Positions 11,933 to 21,980 of a stretch of 64,000 nucleotides of DNA are shown here, piece after piece (positions within the stretch are counted from its first letter, which is position 1; each line of letters begins with the position of its first letter). Below the pieces are notes generated by a model. The model worked only from the letters and a program-made list of their open reading frames with translations, was not told the DNA's origin and did not search any database. A program made the translations under genes and the position numbers. Origin of the DNA: Blasia pusilla (taxonomy: Eukaryota > Marchantiophyta > Marchantiopsida > Blasiales). The stretch is taken from assembly GCA_050084515.1 (NCBI GenBank), contig CM114272.1, positions 25,172,001 through 25,236,000 on the forward strand. Direction: 5' to 3'.

Positions 11933-12933
11933 CTCAAATCACAAATCCTGCAAAAACTGCCTCATGCCCAAGCAAGCAAGCTTGCTTGCTTGCTCCTTGC
12001 TCCTTATTCCCCCTCTCACGCCCACTCGCCCCGAGCTATCACGAGTTGCCTCAAAGCCTCAAAGCGTCGAGAAATGCTCGAGACATGTCCCGTTCGCCAT
12101 ACTTCGCCATGCTTCGCTATGGAGAGAGGCCCAACCAGGGCACCCCCAACGGGATAGGCGTCTCCAACAATGAACGAGTCACCAACCAACCAGCCCCTCC
12201 GATCCGCTGTCCACCATATCGAGACCTTGAGCTAGTCCCCAAAATTTCAATCAGCAATTACTCCACAAATCTTGGACCAAAATTGAATCCGATCTGGATG
12301 AACTTCAACACAGCTTCCGCACTCCAAGCTCTCCACATCAGAAAACCGTCGAACACGAACCAAAATCTTCAATCCTTGATAACTTCCAACTCCCTTGACG
12401 AAATCCGACGATTTAAAGCACGTTGGAAAGCTCTCAGCAAGGCGCTTCTTTTCCAAGCAACCACACACCAGATTCCTACCTCCAACATAGGCCACAAGCC
12501 ACGAACATCCACGGCTGAGTACACAATTAGCCCTAACCAGATCCTACTGATTCACAATCGAAGCTACCATTGATCTACTCCAGTTCTTTGAGTGAAATCC
12601 GTGAAAGACTTACTGCCATAAATCACTTATAGATTCTCCATGATGGGAGAATCTAGGTCGAAGCTTGCGGGAAACACCATAGCCAAGAGCTCTACTCACT
12701 ACCAAGGCTAACTCCCAACGTAACAAGCTCAACTCAAAGAACTGACTGTTCTTTGGGTGCATTCCACACTATATCCTCCAACCTAAGAGCGGGCCCTATT
12801 GGGAAAGTCACCCCCAACTGAGTAACCCCCAACCCTATGTATGAAACCACATCTCTACCTAGCCACTACGGTCCTACATAAGGTATAGCCTCTACTAGCA
12901 CACTATACTCTACGACATAATCCGTATGGTCAT

Positions 12934-12936
<3 letters not shown>
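11933..12936. other. Non-coding, possibly the body of a small retroelement
   Basis: A 220-residue open frame (11911-12573) runs through it but is Ser/Pro/Asn-rich without motifs and overlaps the 5S-like piece, so I do not call a gene. Repeated words such as CTTTGAGT/CAAAGAACTG near 12587 and 12737 hint at an inverted or LTR-like structure, not resolved. Confidence 0.35.

Positions 12937-13009
<73 letters not shown>
12937..13009. repeat. (GA)n microsatellite, about 73 bp
   Basis: About 36 uninterrupted GA units, the longest simple repeat of the window. Confidence 0.97.
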
Positions 13010-13011
<2 letters not shown>

Positions 13012-14470
13012 GGTTGCAAGACTAGTTTGCCCCACTTCAATTAGTCGAGCTTTTGTTAACGGATTTTTCAACCCTCTCCATTTCATCCCCATCTTATTTT
13101 GTTGATCTAGCCAAACTCATTCCAATTTTTCAGCCCATCTTAATTCATCTATTCATCTTAAAACGTCTGTCCATGTTGTGATATCCACTAGTGTCACCCC
13201 ACCTTCTGATATCCATTGGTATCGGCCTGCCCATCCTTCTCCCCACAAAATCAAGCCACATGGAGCTAAGCCCTATCCTACAATGGTCTTAAATGCAAGA
13301 TTGCAGTAATCTATGGCTTTTGCATTTTGACTATAAATTTTTTTCCCAAAATCTTGAGGAGAAGATTTTAGATAAGATTTTTATCATACAAACAATTTTT
13401 AACAAATTGTGATTTTTTTCATGGAAACATGAACAACTTAGTCCATGATACACACTAGTGAGGATCTACAAGGGGTTTCAAGTTTATGGATTACGGCAGG
13501 AAATCAAAATTTTTGGCTTAGCCCAAAGTCTATTTTTAAACCGTGGATGATTGGGTGGAAATCTTCAACAAGTGTTGAGACTCCTTTAGGGAACAAAAAT
13601 TGAAATTGAAAAATTGAAATTGAATTGATCATGGGATGTTAAGCCATTGGTTTTGGTAGATACACTTTACCTTACTTTAGCAAGTGTGCTTCTTTAAAAT
13701 TGCCACTTAGCCTCAAATACACTTTTGTGACAAGCTTTACTTTTATCACCAATTTTTGTGGAGTTAATAGACCAAAATATTCAAGTAAAATGTAGTCCAT
13801 GCTTGCGATTATCTTTAGGTCAATATTATTTTATGACACCCCACAAAGTTATTCAAGCGCATACTTTAGTGTGCAAGAATGTAAACATGAATTAGCAACC
13901 AAAATTATAAGCTTGTTATTATTTTGTCTTCTTATCTCTTTATTTTGTCTTATTTTGTTTATAGGGTTGTCAATAATATAGACTAGTTAGCATGCCCATG
14001 CTTGCACGCGAAAATGATTTTTTTCTGCTCAAAATTTAAATAAAATTTTTATTTTCTCAAATTTTAAAGGAGTAATTATATTCCACTCTTCTTAATAACT
14101 CCACTCCTCAATTAAAATTTAAATGATAGTTCACTCCTTTAAATAATTCTATTTTTCCATAAAAATTTTAGTGGTGGCTCCACTCCTCCCACCAAGATAA
14201 CATCCATCAATTAATTTTTATTAATAAAATAATTTCTCTTTTTCCACTCAAAATTTTTTTCCTTTTCCAAAATTTTATGCACAAATAAAAATTTGTGCAT
14301 TGGATCGCCAATAATAGTAAAATAATATACATTAAACATGTCGGGAGTGCATGGTTGACTCCAAGCTTGTGTCGCGGTCGGGAGGATTATCTCCCATAAT
14401 ACTAAGATTTCTTGTATGCAGTCATGCCATGCCCCCTCTATACAACGAGTTGTCGAGCTAAAGTGTTAGC
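13010..14470. other. AT-rich intergenic sequence with a dispersed repeat
   Basis: No gene. From about 14040 to 14290 the plus strand shows a run of CCACTCCTC / TTAAAATTTAAAT / TTTCCATAAAAATTTTA words that recur at 16310-16560 and 63500-64000. I take it as a copy of a dispersed AT-rich repeat family. Confidence 0.45.
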
Positions 14471-14475
14471 CGCCG

Positions 14476-14560
14476 ACGAGTGAGTCGTTGCTCCTGTCTC
14501 GCTGTTGGAAGAGTGAGTCGTTGTTGCTCCTGTCTCGGTGTTGGCCGAGTGAGTCCTTGG
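14476..14560 (+). repeat. Imperfect tandem repeat, 33-36-bp unit
   Basis: The unit GAGTGAGTCGTTGCTCCTGT (followed by CTCGCTGTTGG) is present about two and a half times, with a GTT insertion in the second copy. It lies about 0.9 kb upstream of the NYN pseudogene and could be in its 5' region. Confidence 0.7.
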
Positions 14561-15446
14561 TGACTATCGAACTCTGGAATTTCCTGTGCCTCTTCGTGAT
14601 TATTTCACACCTTCACGCAGAATTTCAACTTACACTGGCGCAGAAAGGTAAGAGTGAAACTACAATCTGGAAAAGTGATAGGTTGGATAGAAGATCCAGA
14701 AATTCGTTAGCAATATGAATAGTAATCACGGTCTGCACCTGCGTGGGGATCGGGCGCGTAGGCAGTTTCGAGCTTCAGATCTGTGGAACTGGACCGTAGA
14801 CGTAAGGACTCAGTATTGGAAAGGCCCTCGAATATGCACTGACTCGGCAATCCCGGAAGCAGACGTGAGGCCAAGCAGTCTGGTGGTGGGGTGGGTTGAA
14901 GGAGATGAGAATGTGAGTGAGACGAGAGAGGAGGGTTATGGCAGGAGCTGCAGCTGGAAGAACAAAAGGAGAGTCGATCAGGTGGGGGAGAAGATCAGAT
15001 GCAGGGGTTGCGGGCTCTGAAGATTCATTCTTCGACTGGATTTGTGGACCAGGCAGTGGAAGATTGGAAGTGTTAGGGTGCAGAGATTTTCGAAGGGTGC
15101 CTCGGATTTTGACAGCATGCCGAAACCATTGCTGCGGAGCGTAGCCTGCTTGTAATCTTCGAAAGGATTCCAGGCTTTTGTTGCAGTGTGAACGTTCCAG
15201 TTCAATTGCAGCTGTGCAGAGTGAGCTAGGCAGGCGGTGTTTCTCATTGCTTCGTTCCAGAGTCGTAGCGATCAGGATTTTGTGGTGCATCTCGTCGTCA
15301 TTACCTCGAGTCAATGCGAAGCCTGAGGCACGCGCATGTAAAATTTGGGGACTTGAAGAGGAGCGTGGTATGTGGGATTGGGAAACGATGCGTTCCGCTA
15401 ACCGAGATTGGCTTGTGGGTCTGGAGTGATTGCACATTGGCCTGGG

Positions 15447-16181
15447 ATGGAAGGTGACAATGGGAGGGAGGAGGATATAGAGCGGCAAGCGGAGATGCCG
15501 CGGCAGAGGAGAGTGGATGTATTCTGGGACTTGGACAACAAGCCAACAAATTCGGCGCCTCCTTACGATGGGGCTCTGCGGTTGAAGAAGCTCGCAGGTG
15601 AAATTGGGGAAGTGGTGGATATGGCGGTGTATGCAAACAAGAATGCGTGCACTTACGTCCCCGTGAGAGTCAGGGAGGAGAGGCAGGATAGGAAATTGAC
15701 GGACCGCCTGAAAAAGTGACGACTCGTGAAAGTGGGGCAACCGTTTATGTGCTCCATGTGCGGCCGACGTTGCAAAACCAATCTGGCGCTGCAGAACCAC
15801 CTCAAGCATCTGCACGGAAGAGAGCTGCACAAGAGGATGACCTTCTTATGCAGCTTGAAAGGCAAGAAGCGGATGAAGCTCCTGGAAAAATTCTCTGACA
15901 GGGAATTAAATTACAAGGAAACCGCTGGGGAGATCATTACCCTTTTATCGGTTATGAAAAGAGCAGGAGTGGCCGCCAAAGCCTACGTAGCTCTCATACA
16001 ACGCTTGAGAGTTTACATGAATAGGGGAGTTGATTGCATCTGCTTGGTTTCCGACAACAACGACTTTCCCGATCCTAGCAGTCCACAAAATTCGGGTTCA
16101 AAAGTTTGTACCCCGTTGTCAATGGAGATATCACACTTTGAAAGTGCAGCGGATATATGTGCGTTTCGTGAGAAGACGTGA
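15447..16181 (+). pseudogene. NYN-domain RNase-like protein with C2H2 zinc finger, broken
   Basis: The frame from ATG 15447 gives a basic linker followed by RVDVFWDLDNKPTNSAPPYD, the first acidic motif of NYN (PIN-like) nuclease domains, then LKKLAGEIGEVVDMAVYAN and YVPVRVREERQDRK. After a TGA at 15717-15719 the same frame continues with a C2H2 finger (CSMCGRRCKTNLALQNHLKHLH) and a helical part, then the second acidic motif CLVSDNNDF. Beyond about 16066 the expected ending (ILAVHKIRVQKF, GDITLK) is found only by changing frame at least twice. The order NYN half, C2H2 finger, NYN half is that of plant proteins annotated as putative endonuclease with C2H2 zinc finger. One stop and several frameshifts make this copy a pseudogene. 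The upstream 700 bp carry no clear first exon. An intron explanation for the stop is unlikely because the gap would be only about 16 bases. Confidence 0.7.
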
Positions 16182-16289
16182 CGTCAGGTAGGCCTCTGCG
16201 AACTGCGCTCCACCGACGACAGCATTATCAGGTGGTCCCACGAGGATGCTTCGAGGCCGGAACTTACGGAGGGGAACTGAGATTTGGAC

Positions 16290-16570
16290 GATGAAGTGTA
16301 TTTTTTAAAGCAATCACATCCAAATTTAAACGATATCCCAATCCTCTTAGTAACTTTAACCTTCCATCTTCTATCTTATATTTTTTAGAGATCAGTAATA
16401 TCTCATCCCCTTAAACAATTCCACTCCACCAAAAAGTTTGAAATAACACCCACTCTTCTATAAATGTCTAAATAATATCCCACTCCTTCCTAAAATTAAC
16501 ATCTATTCTTCATGAGTTAGACTATTTCCCCTCTCCCAAAAATTGAATTCATGTTCCCTCTCTAAAATCC
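16290..16570. repeat. AT-rich dispersed repeat, second copy
   Basis: TATCCCAATCCTCTTAGTAA (16334 on), followed by CTTTAACCTTCCAT, matches TATCCCAATCCTCTAAATAA plus TTTCAACCTTCCAT at 63858-63896. Further shared CCACTCCTTCC and AATTGAATTC words follow. The copy lies immediately downstream of the NYN pseudogene. Confidence 0.6.
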
Positions 16571-17012
16571 TCTAACCTGAATTAAGGGACAATAGTACTC
16601 GATTACCATTTTGTCTTCTTTTGCATAGTATCCATTTTCCTAACCATGGTATCGATTGGGAGGATGACGAGTTTGAAGCATCAAGCCTCTACGAAACTAC
16701 GCAACTTCCAAACTAAGTAGTCTCCTCTTCTTTGAGACATACTTCTATTGACATATTCTAGAATTCCCTTCATGCTACCATGATATACTTCAATTGCAGC
16801 ATTTATGTTTTGGTTTCCATGAGAGTAATCGCTTTAACCCATTGAACTATGCAAAAATGCAATCACATTCATACTATGTTAATGTTAATGTTAACCTTTG
16901 GGCCGCACAAAATGAATGAAAAAGTCATGAAAAACACCAATTTCTAATGTTCATTGTTCAAGGAAAAAAAGATGAAGTTTGTGTACCCACCTACTTTTGG
17001 CTCCCAATAAAT
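16571..17012. other. Non-coding spacer
   Basis: AT-rich, no frame or motif I can support. Confidence 0.4.
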
Positions 17013-19740
17013 CTATGTATAGTTGATGAATTCAAATTCATCCCTCATGTTTACATAGAATTGGTGCAATTTCATTCTTGCATCGTCCAAGATCACACCT
17101 CTTCTATAGGTGCCACATCGATTTCCGTACATAAACTCCCCTAGGCTTAGTGACTTGTGAGGTCTCATTATTGCATATATGACCTTATGTTTGAGCTGCT
17201 TCGACCATTTATGGCATACATGCCAAAGACAAATTTTGATATTTAACTTTTGCAAAGTTACCCTACAAGTTAAAAGATCAATGTGCTTAACTATCATTGA
17301 AATAACAGAGTCCGAATATCTTTTGATTATATGATCACTATATGAATAACAGACATTTCCACGTGTGTTTATTTTTAAAAAATGTGTGAAGTGTCCCTCC
17401 AACAAGATATCACCTAATTTAGGATCCTAAACGTATCTCAACGCATTTTTCTCGTAATTGGCATCGTCCACTATGATTGCATTTGGCTTCCAAAATTGTT
17501 GTTGTCCTCTATATTTTTCCGCCGTTTCTCGTAACCATTTCACCAAGTGCACCTTCTTGGAGCTACTAGTCAAAATCGAGGCAAGAGATATTCTAATATG
17601 GTGATCATCGAACACCAAAATAGTGTACAAAGGAAATTGCATATGAGGATCCCACCGACCAGGTTTCTTACAAGTAGAAATGATGTCTCAAATACATCTT
17701 AAATTCAACAATGAAAGCACATTATTCTGGTATATTTCAAGGAATTGTAAAGTAGATTGCTTCAATTAGTACCAAATGTACTATCGATGCTGAAAATATG
17801 GTTGTGTCCATATTTCACCATTTCTTGCAATTGCCAAGTGGTTTGGAAGCCCCACATGAAGGATCTAGTTGGTATCATCTAAATAAGGCTAGTAAATAAT
17901 TACCTTCTCTAGATAGAGATTTACAAATGCACTTAAAAATTAATTTTCATCTTTGCAAAAATTGGAAAGTCTCTATATTCAACGCCTTCTTTTGTATTTG
18001 CATGAAATCATCCCTTACCATGCTTCTTTGAAAGTGGAAGAGGTTTGAAATCACACTTTTAGCATGAGGCCATGCTTAGACATAGTCTAGTGGGGCTTCA
18101 TCCCAAGACAAAGTCTCTCTTTTATGTAAGATCTTAGCTCCTTTGAGATCCTAGAAACGTACATTGTTGAAATGTGCAAACTTGTTGGGTCATCAGACCC
18201 GTGGCATTGTTCCCATCTTTGTCAATGTGTAATCTGTGTTTGTAAATATTTTTTGCCACATGAATTGGAGGCTTCAATTTGGATCTAAAAAAGTGATATT
18301 TGCATCGTGGCTTCAAACTATCACCGAAAATGATTGTTTGGGCATAAGGACGATTTCCAAGGCCTATCTTGGGAAGGCTTCAATCGTAAGACAACTCGGG
18401 GGCGGGACACTCTATGTATACCTCCTATATCAATTATGACGTTTAGGGGTCGAAAACCCCTAACTTTTAATTTTTCCTCTCCCTTACTTACTTTAAATCC
18501 GCAAGTTTTAAAAGATTATGAACCCTATATTTTGTTAAGTAAATTTTTGTCCTTGATTTTTTTAGGGGCTTCAAAGTAAAGATAAGTACCCCTTTGTGTG
18601 GCGGTCTTGTGTTTTTGCACTTGATAACATTCTTCAACGATATCCAAGCCATTGCCAAAGATAGTAATGATACGCGAGGTAGAATTATCTGCATGTTTCC
18701 ATTGACTCAATGTTTAGTGCAACGTAACTTCCACTTTCCCCATTACTTTGGCACCTATGATAGAGGGGAATTGAACCTCAGTATGAGCATGATAATCATA
18801 TGGCCACACTGTCATCCCCTTAACCTATCCCATTCCCAAAACTAGCCTATTATAATCTCATAAAAATGACTTCAGACTATAAGCATCATATGTGAACAAG
18901 ATGTTGCTCTTACATGACCGCCGATACGAATTGCACAATATCTGACAGACACTGCCTTTCTGTCCATATTTTGGGACAGGCCGGTCCAAAAGATCAATAG
19001 GAGATCTACATTTATCCCATTGACTACCATATTTTTGTTTGATGGAAAGAATGCGACCTAACCAAAACTCCCTTGTAGGGACTACTCTGTAACTTTGTTC
19101 TCATCCAACTCTTTTTTTTTTTCCTCTTCTTTGACTTACTTGGTCTGGTAGAAGGGCCAACTTGTGTAGTAGACTCAAAAAAAATAGCTAGATCACTTCC
19201 AATGACAACATAACAAGTTGGGCAATCTGGATTAGTTGGTTCTTTTACCATACCTTGTAGTGTAATATTTTTTCTGTGACATTCGTGTTAGCCTATCTTT
19301 AGAAATGAAAGGATTGCAGGCCCAATCACTCACCAAAGTAGACTTGTAGTATATTTTGCCCTTAAATGTCACAGTAGGTACAACTCGACGAGGAAGTCCA
19401 TCTATGCACTCTGTAGAATTGAACTGAATTCATGCCTTACCTCATGTCCCAATGTTTCTGTCTCTATGGATGGATTGTTATCTGCATCCTCAACCAAGTC
19501 CTCACCAATCACTCTAGACTCAACAAAGGATGGTGCATCACTTTCCCACGCATCAAGACTATTGAAATCCCTCGACATTAGGTCATCAACTTCTGTTTCA
19601 TCAACACTAGATTCCTTGGGTGGACAAGGGCCTACTATTGGTCTGTGTTCTATGAAATCCTCGTAGTCATCACATGCAACTACCTCATTCATAACAACAG
19701 AATCAAGCCACGTCTCTGCCTCCACATCTTGTGGATGCAA
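17013..19740 (-). pseudogene. MULE (MuDR-type) transposase remnant
   Basis: Read on the minus strand, an acidic N-terminal piece (19740-19402, VDETEVDDLMSRDFNSLDAW) is followed by a lysine-rich stretch (SKSKKRKKKKSW near 19110) and by a short conserved-looking block (KPRCKYHFFRSKLKPPIHVA, 18316-18250). Then comes the hallmark of MULE transposase cores: PNAIIVDDANYEKNALRYV (about 17480-17430) and ICLWHVCHKW (about 17230-17200). In an intact enzyme the Asp motif and the C..H motif are separated by about ten residues; here about 60 intervene with a stop, so there is an insertion or unspliced intron. Frames are broken throughout. No terminal inverted repeats could be assigned. It is a different family from the SWIM-containing gene at 29070-38620. 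Confidence 0.55.
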
Positions 19741-19890
19741 CCACCATTTTCTCTAACCTTAGGCAAAGAGGATCTAGAAGACATATTCAACCTAATCAAT
19801 ATTGATTTGGCTTCATCCAAACCCTCTTAAACGGCATCAAATACCAGATCATTAGTCTGAATCAATGAATAGTCAAACATGTTAGGAGCG

Positions 19891-20375
19891 TGTCGTGCGC
19901 CTACTCTCCTTGAACGTTAATCTTGTTTGTTGCGGAAGCGTGCGTTCAGTAGGTCACGCTCTCAACGCTGATCTGCATCCAAACACGCACTTCGGTTAGT
20001 CGGGTCTTGGATCAATCAGCGGGATTACTTTCCGAGTTCTCGTCTCGGACTCTCTTCAAGCTCAACCTTCCTAGTTTTGCGGTTTCCAACACGAGCAAGT
20101 CTCGAAAGACTTGGGACAGACTTTCTGGTTGGTTCAGGAACTTGAAACGGCGTTTCGCGCCTAGCGGTTCTAACTGTCCGATGAACATCCAATGAGTTCC
20201 TCACCAAGACTCGCACGAAATGAATCTCGAGTTGGAATCCAAGTGTGGCGTACAAAGTCCACTCCCTTGAATCAGGTTTGGGTTTCGGGTTTCCGCGCCA
20301 AACTCCCGTTTCATCCCGTGCCTCTGAAACGCCGTTTGGCGCCCAAAGTGGGGTTTCGTTTCCCGAGACATCTCA
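19891..20375 (-). mobile_element. LTR fragment of the same gypsy family
   Basis: From TGTCGTGCGCCTACTCTCCT to about 20375 the plus strand follows the left half of the LTR at 41856-42858, with GTTGCGGAAGCGTGCGTTCA and GCGCCCAAAGTGGGGTT. Similarity then stops. No primer binding site or element body adjoins the TGT end, so this is a truncated solo LTR. Strand is given by analogy with the complete element. Confidence 0.65.
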
Positions 20376-20425
20376 GAGAAGGTACTCGGCCAAGATTCAC
20401 GAGAGCTCAATCCGAAGGCGATCTG

Positions 20426-20487
20426 CAGAGTCTTGGCCGGGGATCAGCTCTATCTTCAGAGTCTTGGCTGGGTATCAGCTCTATCTG
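20426..20487. repeat. 31-bp tandem duplication
   Basis: CAGAGTCTTGGCCGGGGATC plus AGCTCTATCTT (20426-20456) is followed directly by a copy differing at three bases (20457-20487). It lies just past the end of the LTR fragment. Confidence 0.85.
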
Positions 20488-20796
20488 CAGTAGCCGAGTC
20501 CTTGACTACTTCTACTAGAATGAACAAAGGATTAGATGGTTTGACTGATGCTGAGAACGTGGGAAGACAATGGTGTCGCCGAATGGTGGTGAGGCATCAA
20601 TCTTCATTAAGCGTAATTCCAAGTCATTAGGATTTGGGAAATTTGAGAGATCTGAAGAAGAGGAGGAAGAAACATTTTCCAAGGAAATAGATGTTGCAGA
20701 ATCTGTCCACGGCTCCATCGACCTTTGGCAAAAGGCGGGCGATGCTTGTCCAACTACCAAGAATCGTGGAGACTTGTGAAAAGCATGGAAGGAGTC

Positions 20797-21133
20797 TAGT
20801 GAGGGCTTTATCTACACTTGGCTGATAGGATATTCTGCTATGTTGGGTCCTGTTGGAGGCATTGTTATAAAGGATTATTTCTTAGTCAGGAACCGAAATC
20901 TGGGTATATCAAACCTGTACACTTTGAATCCTAAAGGTCAATATTGGTACACTGGAGGCTTTAATTTGAAAGCTATAGCAGCTCTTGTTCTTGGAGTGGT
21001 GCCAAACATTCAAGGCTTCTTGTTCACAGCCAGACTACTTGACAATGTGCCCTCCTTTTCTACAACTCCTGTTTGTGTGTATTTGGAATTGTCTGAGAGG
21101 AGAGCGTCGATAGAGAAATCTGGAGTAAATTGA
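20797..21133 (+). pseudogene. Fragment of an NCS1 nucleobase transporter gene
   Basis: The frame from about 20797 reads GFIYTWLIGYSAMLGPVGGI, VIKDYFLVRNRNLGISNLY and GQYWYTGGFNLKAIAALVLG, then VVPNIQGFL. This is the late transmembrane region of plant NCS1 uracil/purine permeases (PLUTO-like): a helix ending LGP.GGI, a D-Y-(F/Y)-L loop, a short PKG.Y turn and the next helix. Only about 80 residues are recognisable; the preceding helices and the natural C-terminus are missing. The frame then runs into unrelated codons and a stop. It sits directly upstream of the CACTA transposase and may be a host exon captured by that element, or a separate decayed copy. Confidence 0.6.
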
Positions 21134-21980
21134 TTTTATCATGTAATGAGCTTAATTCTCTATTTTTTACAAGGCCCATGGACAACATAGCCACTTGGGA
21201 AAGTGATCTAGGTAGACGTCAAGGTCTCCACTGTTGATCCCATACTGTTTTTTACTTATCCAAGTGTAGAAGCACTTCTAGTAATCAAACTGTAGAAGCT
21301 ATGCCTAAACTGAGAGAACTTTCGAACGTACATGAAGGTGGTGTTACACTTGGGGATCCAATTTGATAATAGGTAGGATGCAATATATTATGAATCAGTG
21401 AGTGTCTACATTGAAACTTGTATACGTATGGTAGTGAGAACATGAGATTTGTTAATGAGAAGTAATGACAAATACATCTTGAACATGTTTAATTGAAATC
21501 TGGGAAGCATTGGCTCCGAGTGGCATTCGACAAGACGAGTCTCACTCTTTTCTCCAATGATCAATCCTCCTTTCCCTCTGTCTGATTCTAGTGATGAGTT
21601 TAACACATTACTTCAATGCTTTGTCTCTGTTTGGAAAGTGAATCTTTCTTCATGATGAAGTGTACATATCAGAGGATTGAGTCATTATCTAAAGTTGGGT
21701 GTGTTACATTTGTCATTCAGGAATGTCATTGGAAGCGTTGGACCACATCCGTGAGGATTGTTAGTGACGATTGAAATCCCCATCGAGATAAGTCCCAGGT
21801 TACGTATATGTGTGTTATCATACTTCTCTTGACTACATGTGGGTATGCATTCATCTAAAATTCAAGCTTGTCGAGCCGTGGTTTATGGAATTCTTTATTG
21901 AGGCAAGATGTCATGGTTTTGGATGTGTTTGGAATGTTTCAGTTCACATTTTGCGGGAATTCACTTCCAAACCCTTTAGA
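21134..21980. other. Spacer before the CACTA transposase
   Basis: No recognisable gene. It would be the 5' region of the CACTA element. I looked for a 5' terminus matching the 3' end (CACTAGAAGAAATCCC) and did not find one. Confidence 0.4.

Noticed and set aside
11911-12573. 220-codon open frame on the plus strand
   Set aside because: It starts in the 5S-like segment and has a low-complexity composition with no conserved pattern.
15717-15719. Short intron to explain the TGA in the NYN gene
   Set aside because: The only GT..AG pair around it would give an intron of about 16 bases, too short for a plant.
14775-15830. 351-codon open frame on the minus strand
   Set aside because: It is antisense to the NYN gene and its leader, rich in His, Pro and Leu, and has no motif.
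18740-18800. Possible tRNA gene on the minus strand (GAGGTTCAATTCCCCTC T-arm-like block)
   Set aside because: The T stem has mismatches and I could not form an anticodon arm with a proper loop or a full acceptor stem. It may be a decayed tRNA-derived repeat.
20500-20520. 5' end of the CACTA element at CTACTTCTACTAGAATG
   Set aside because: It does not match the reverse complement of the 3' end beyond a few bases.
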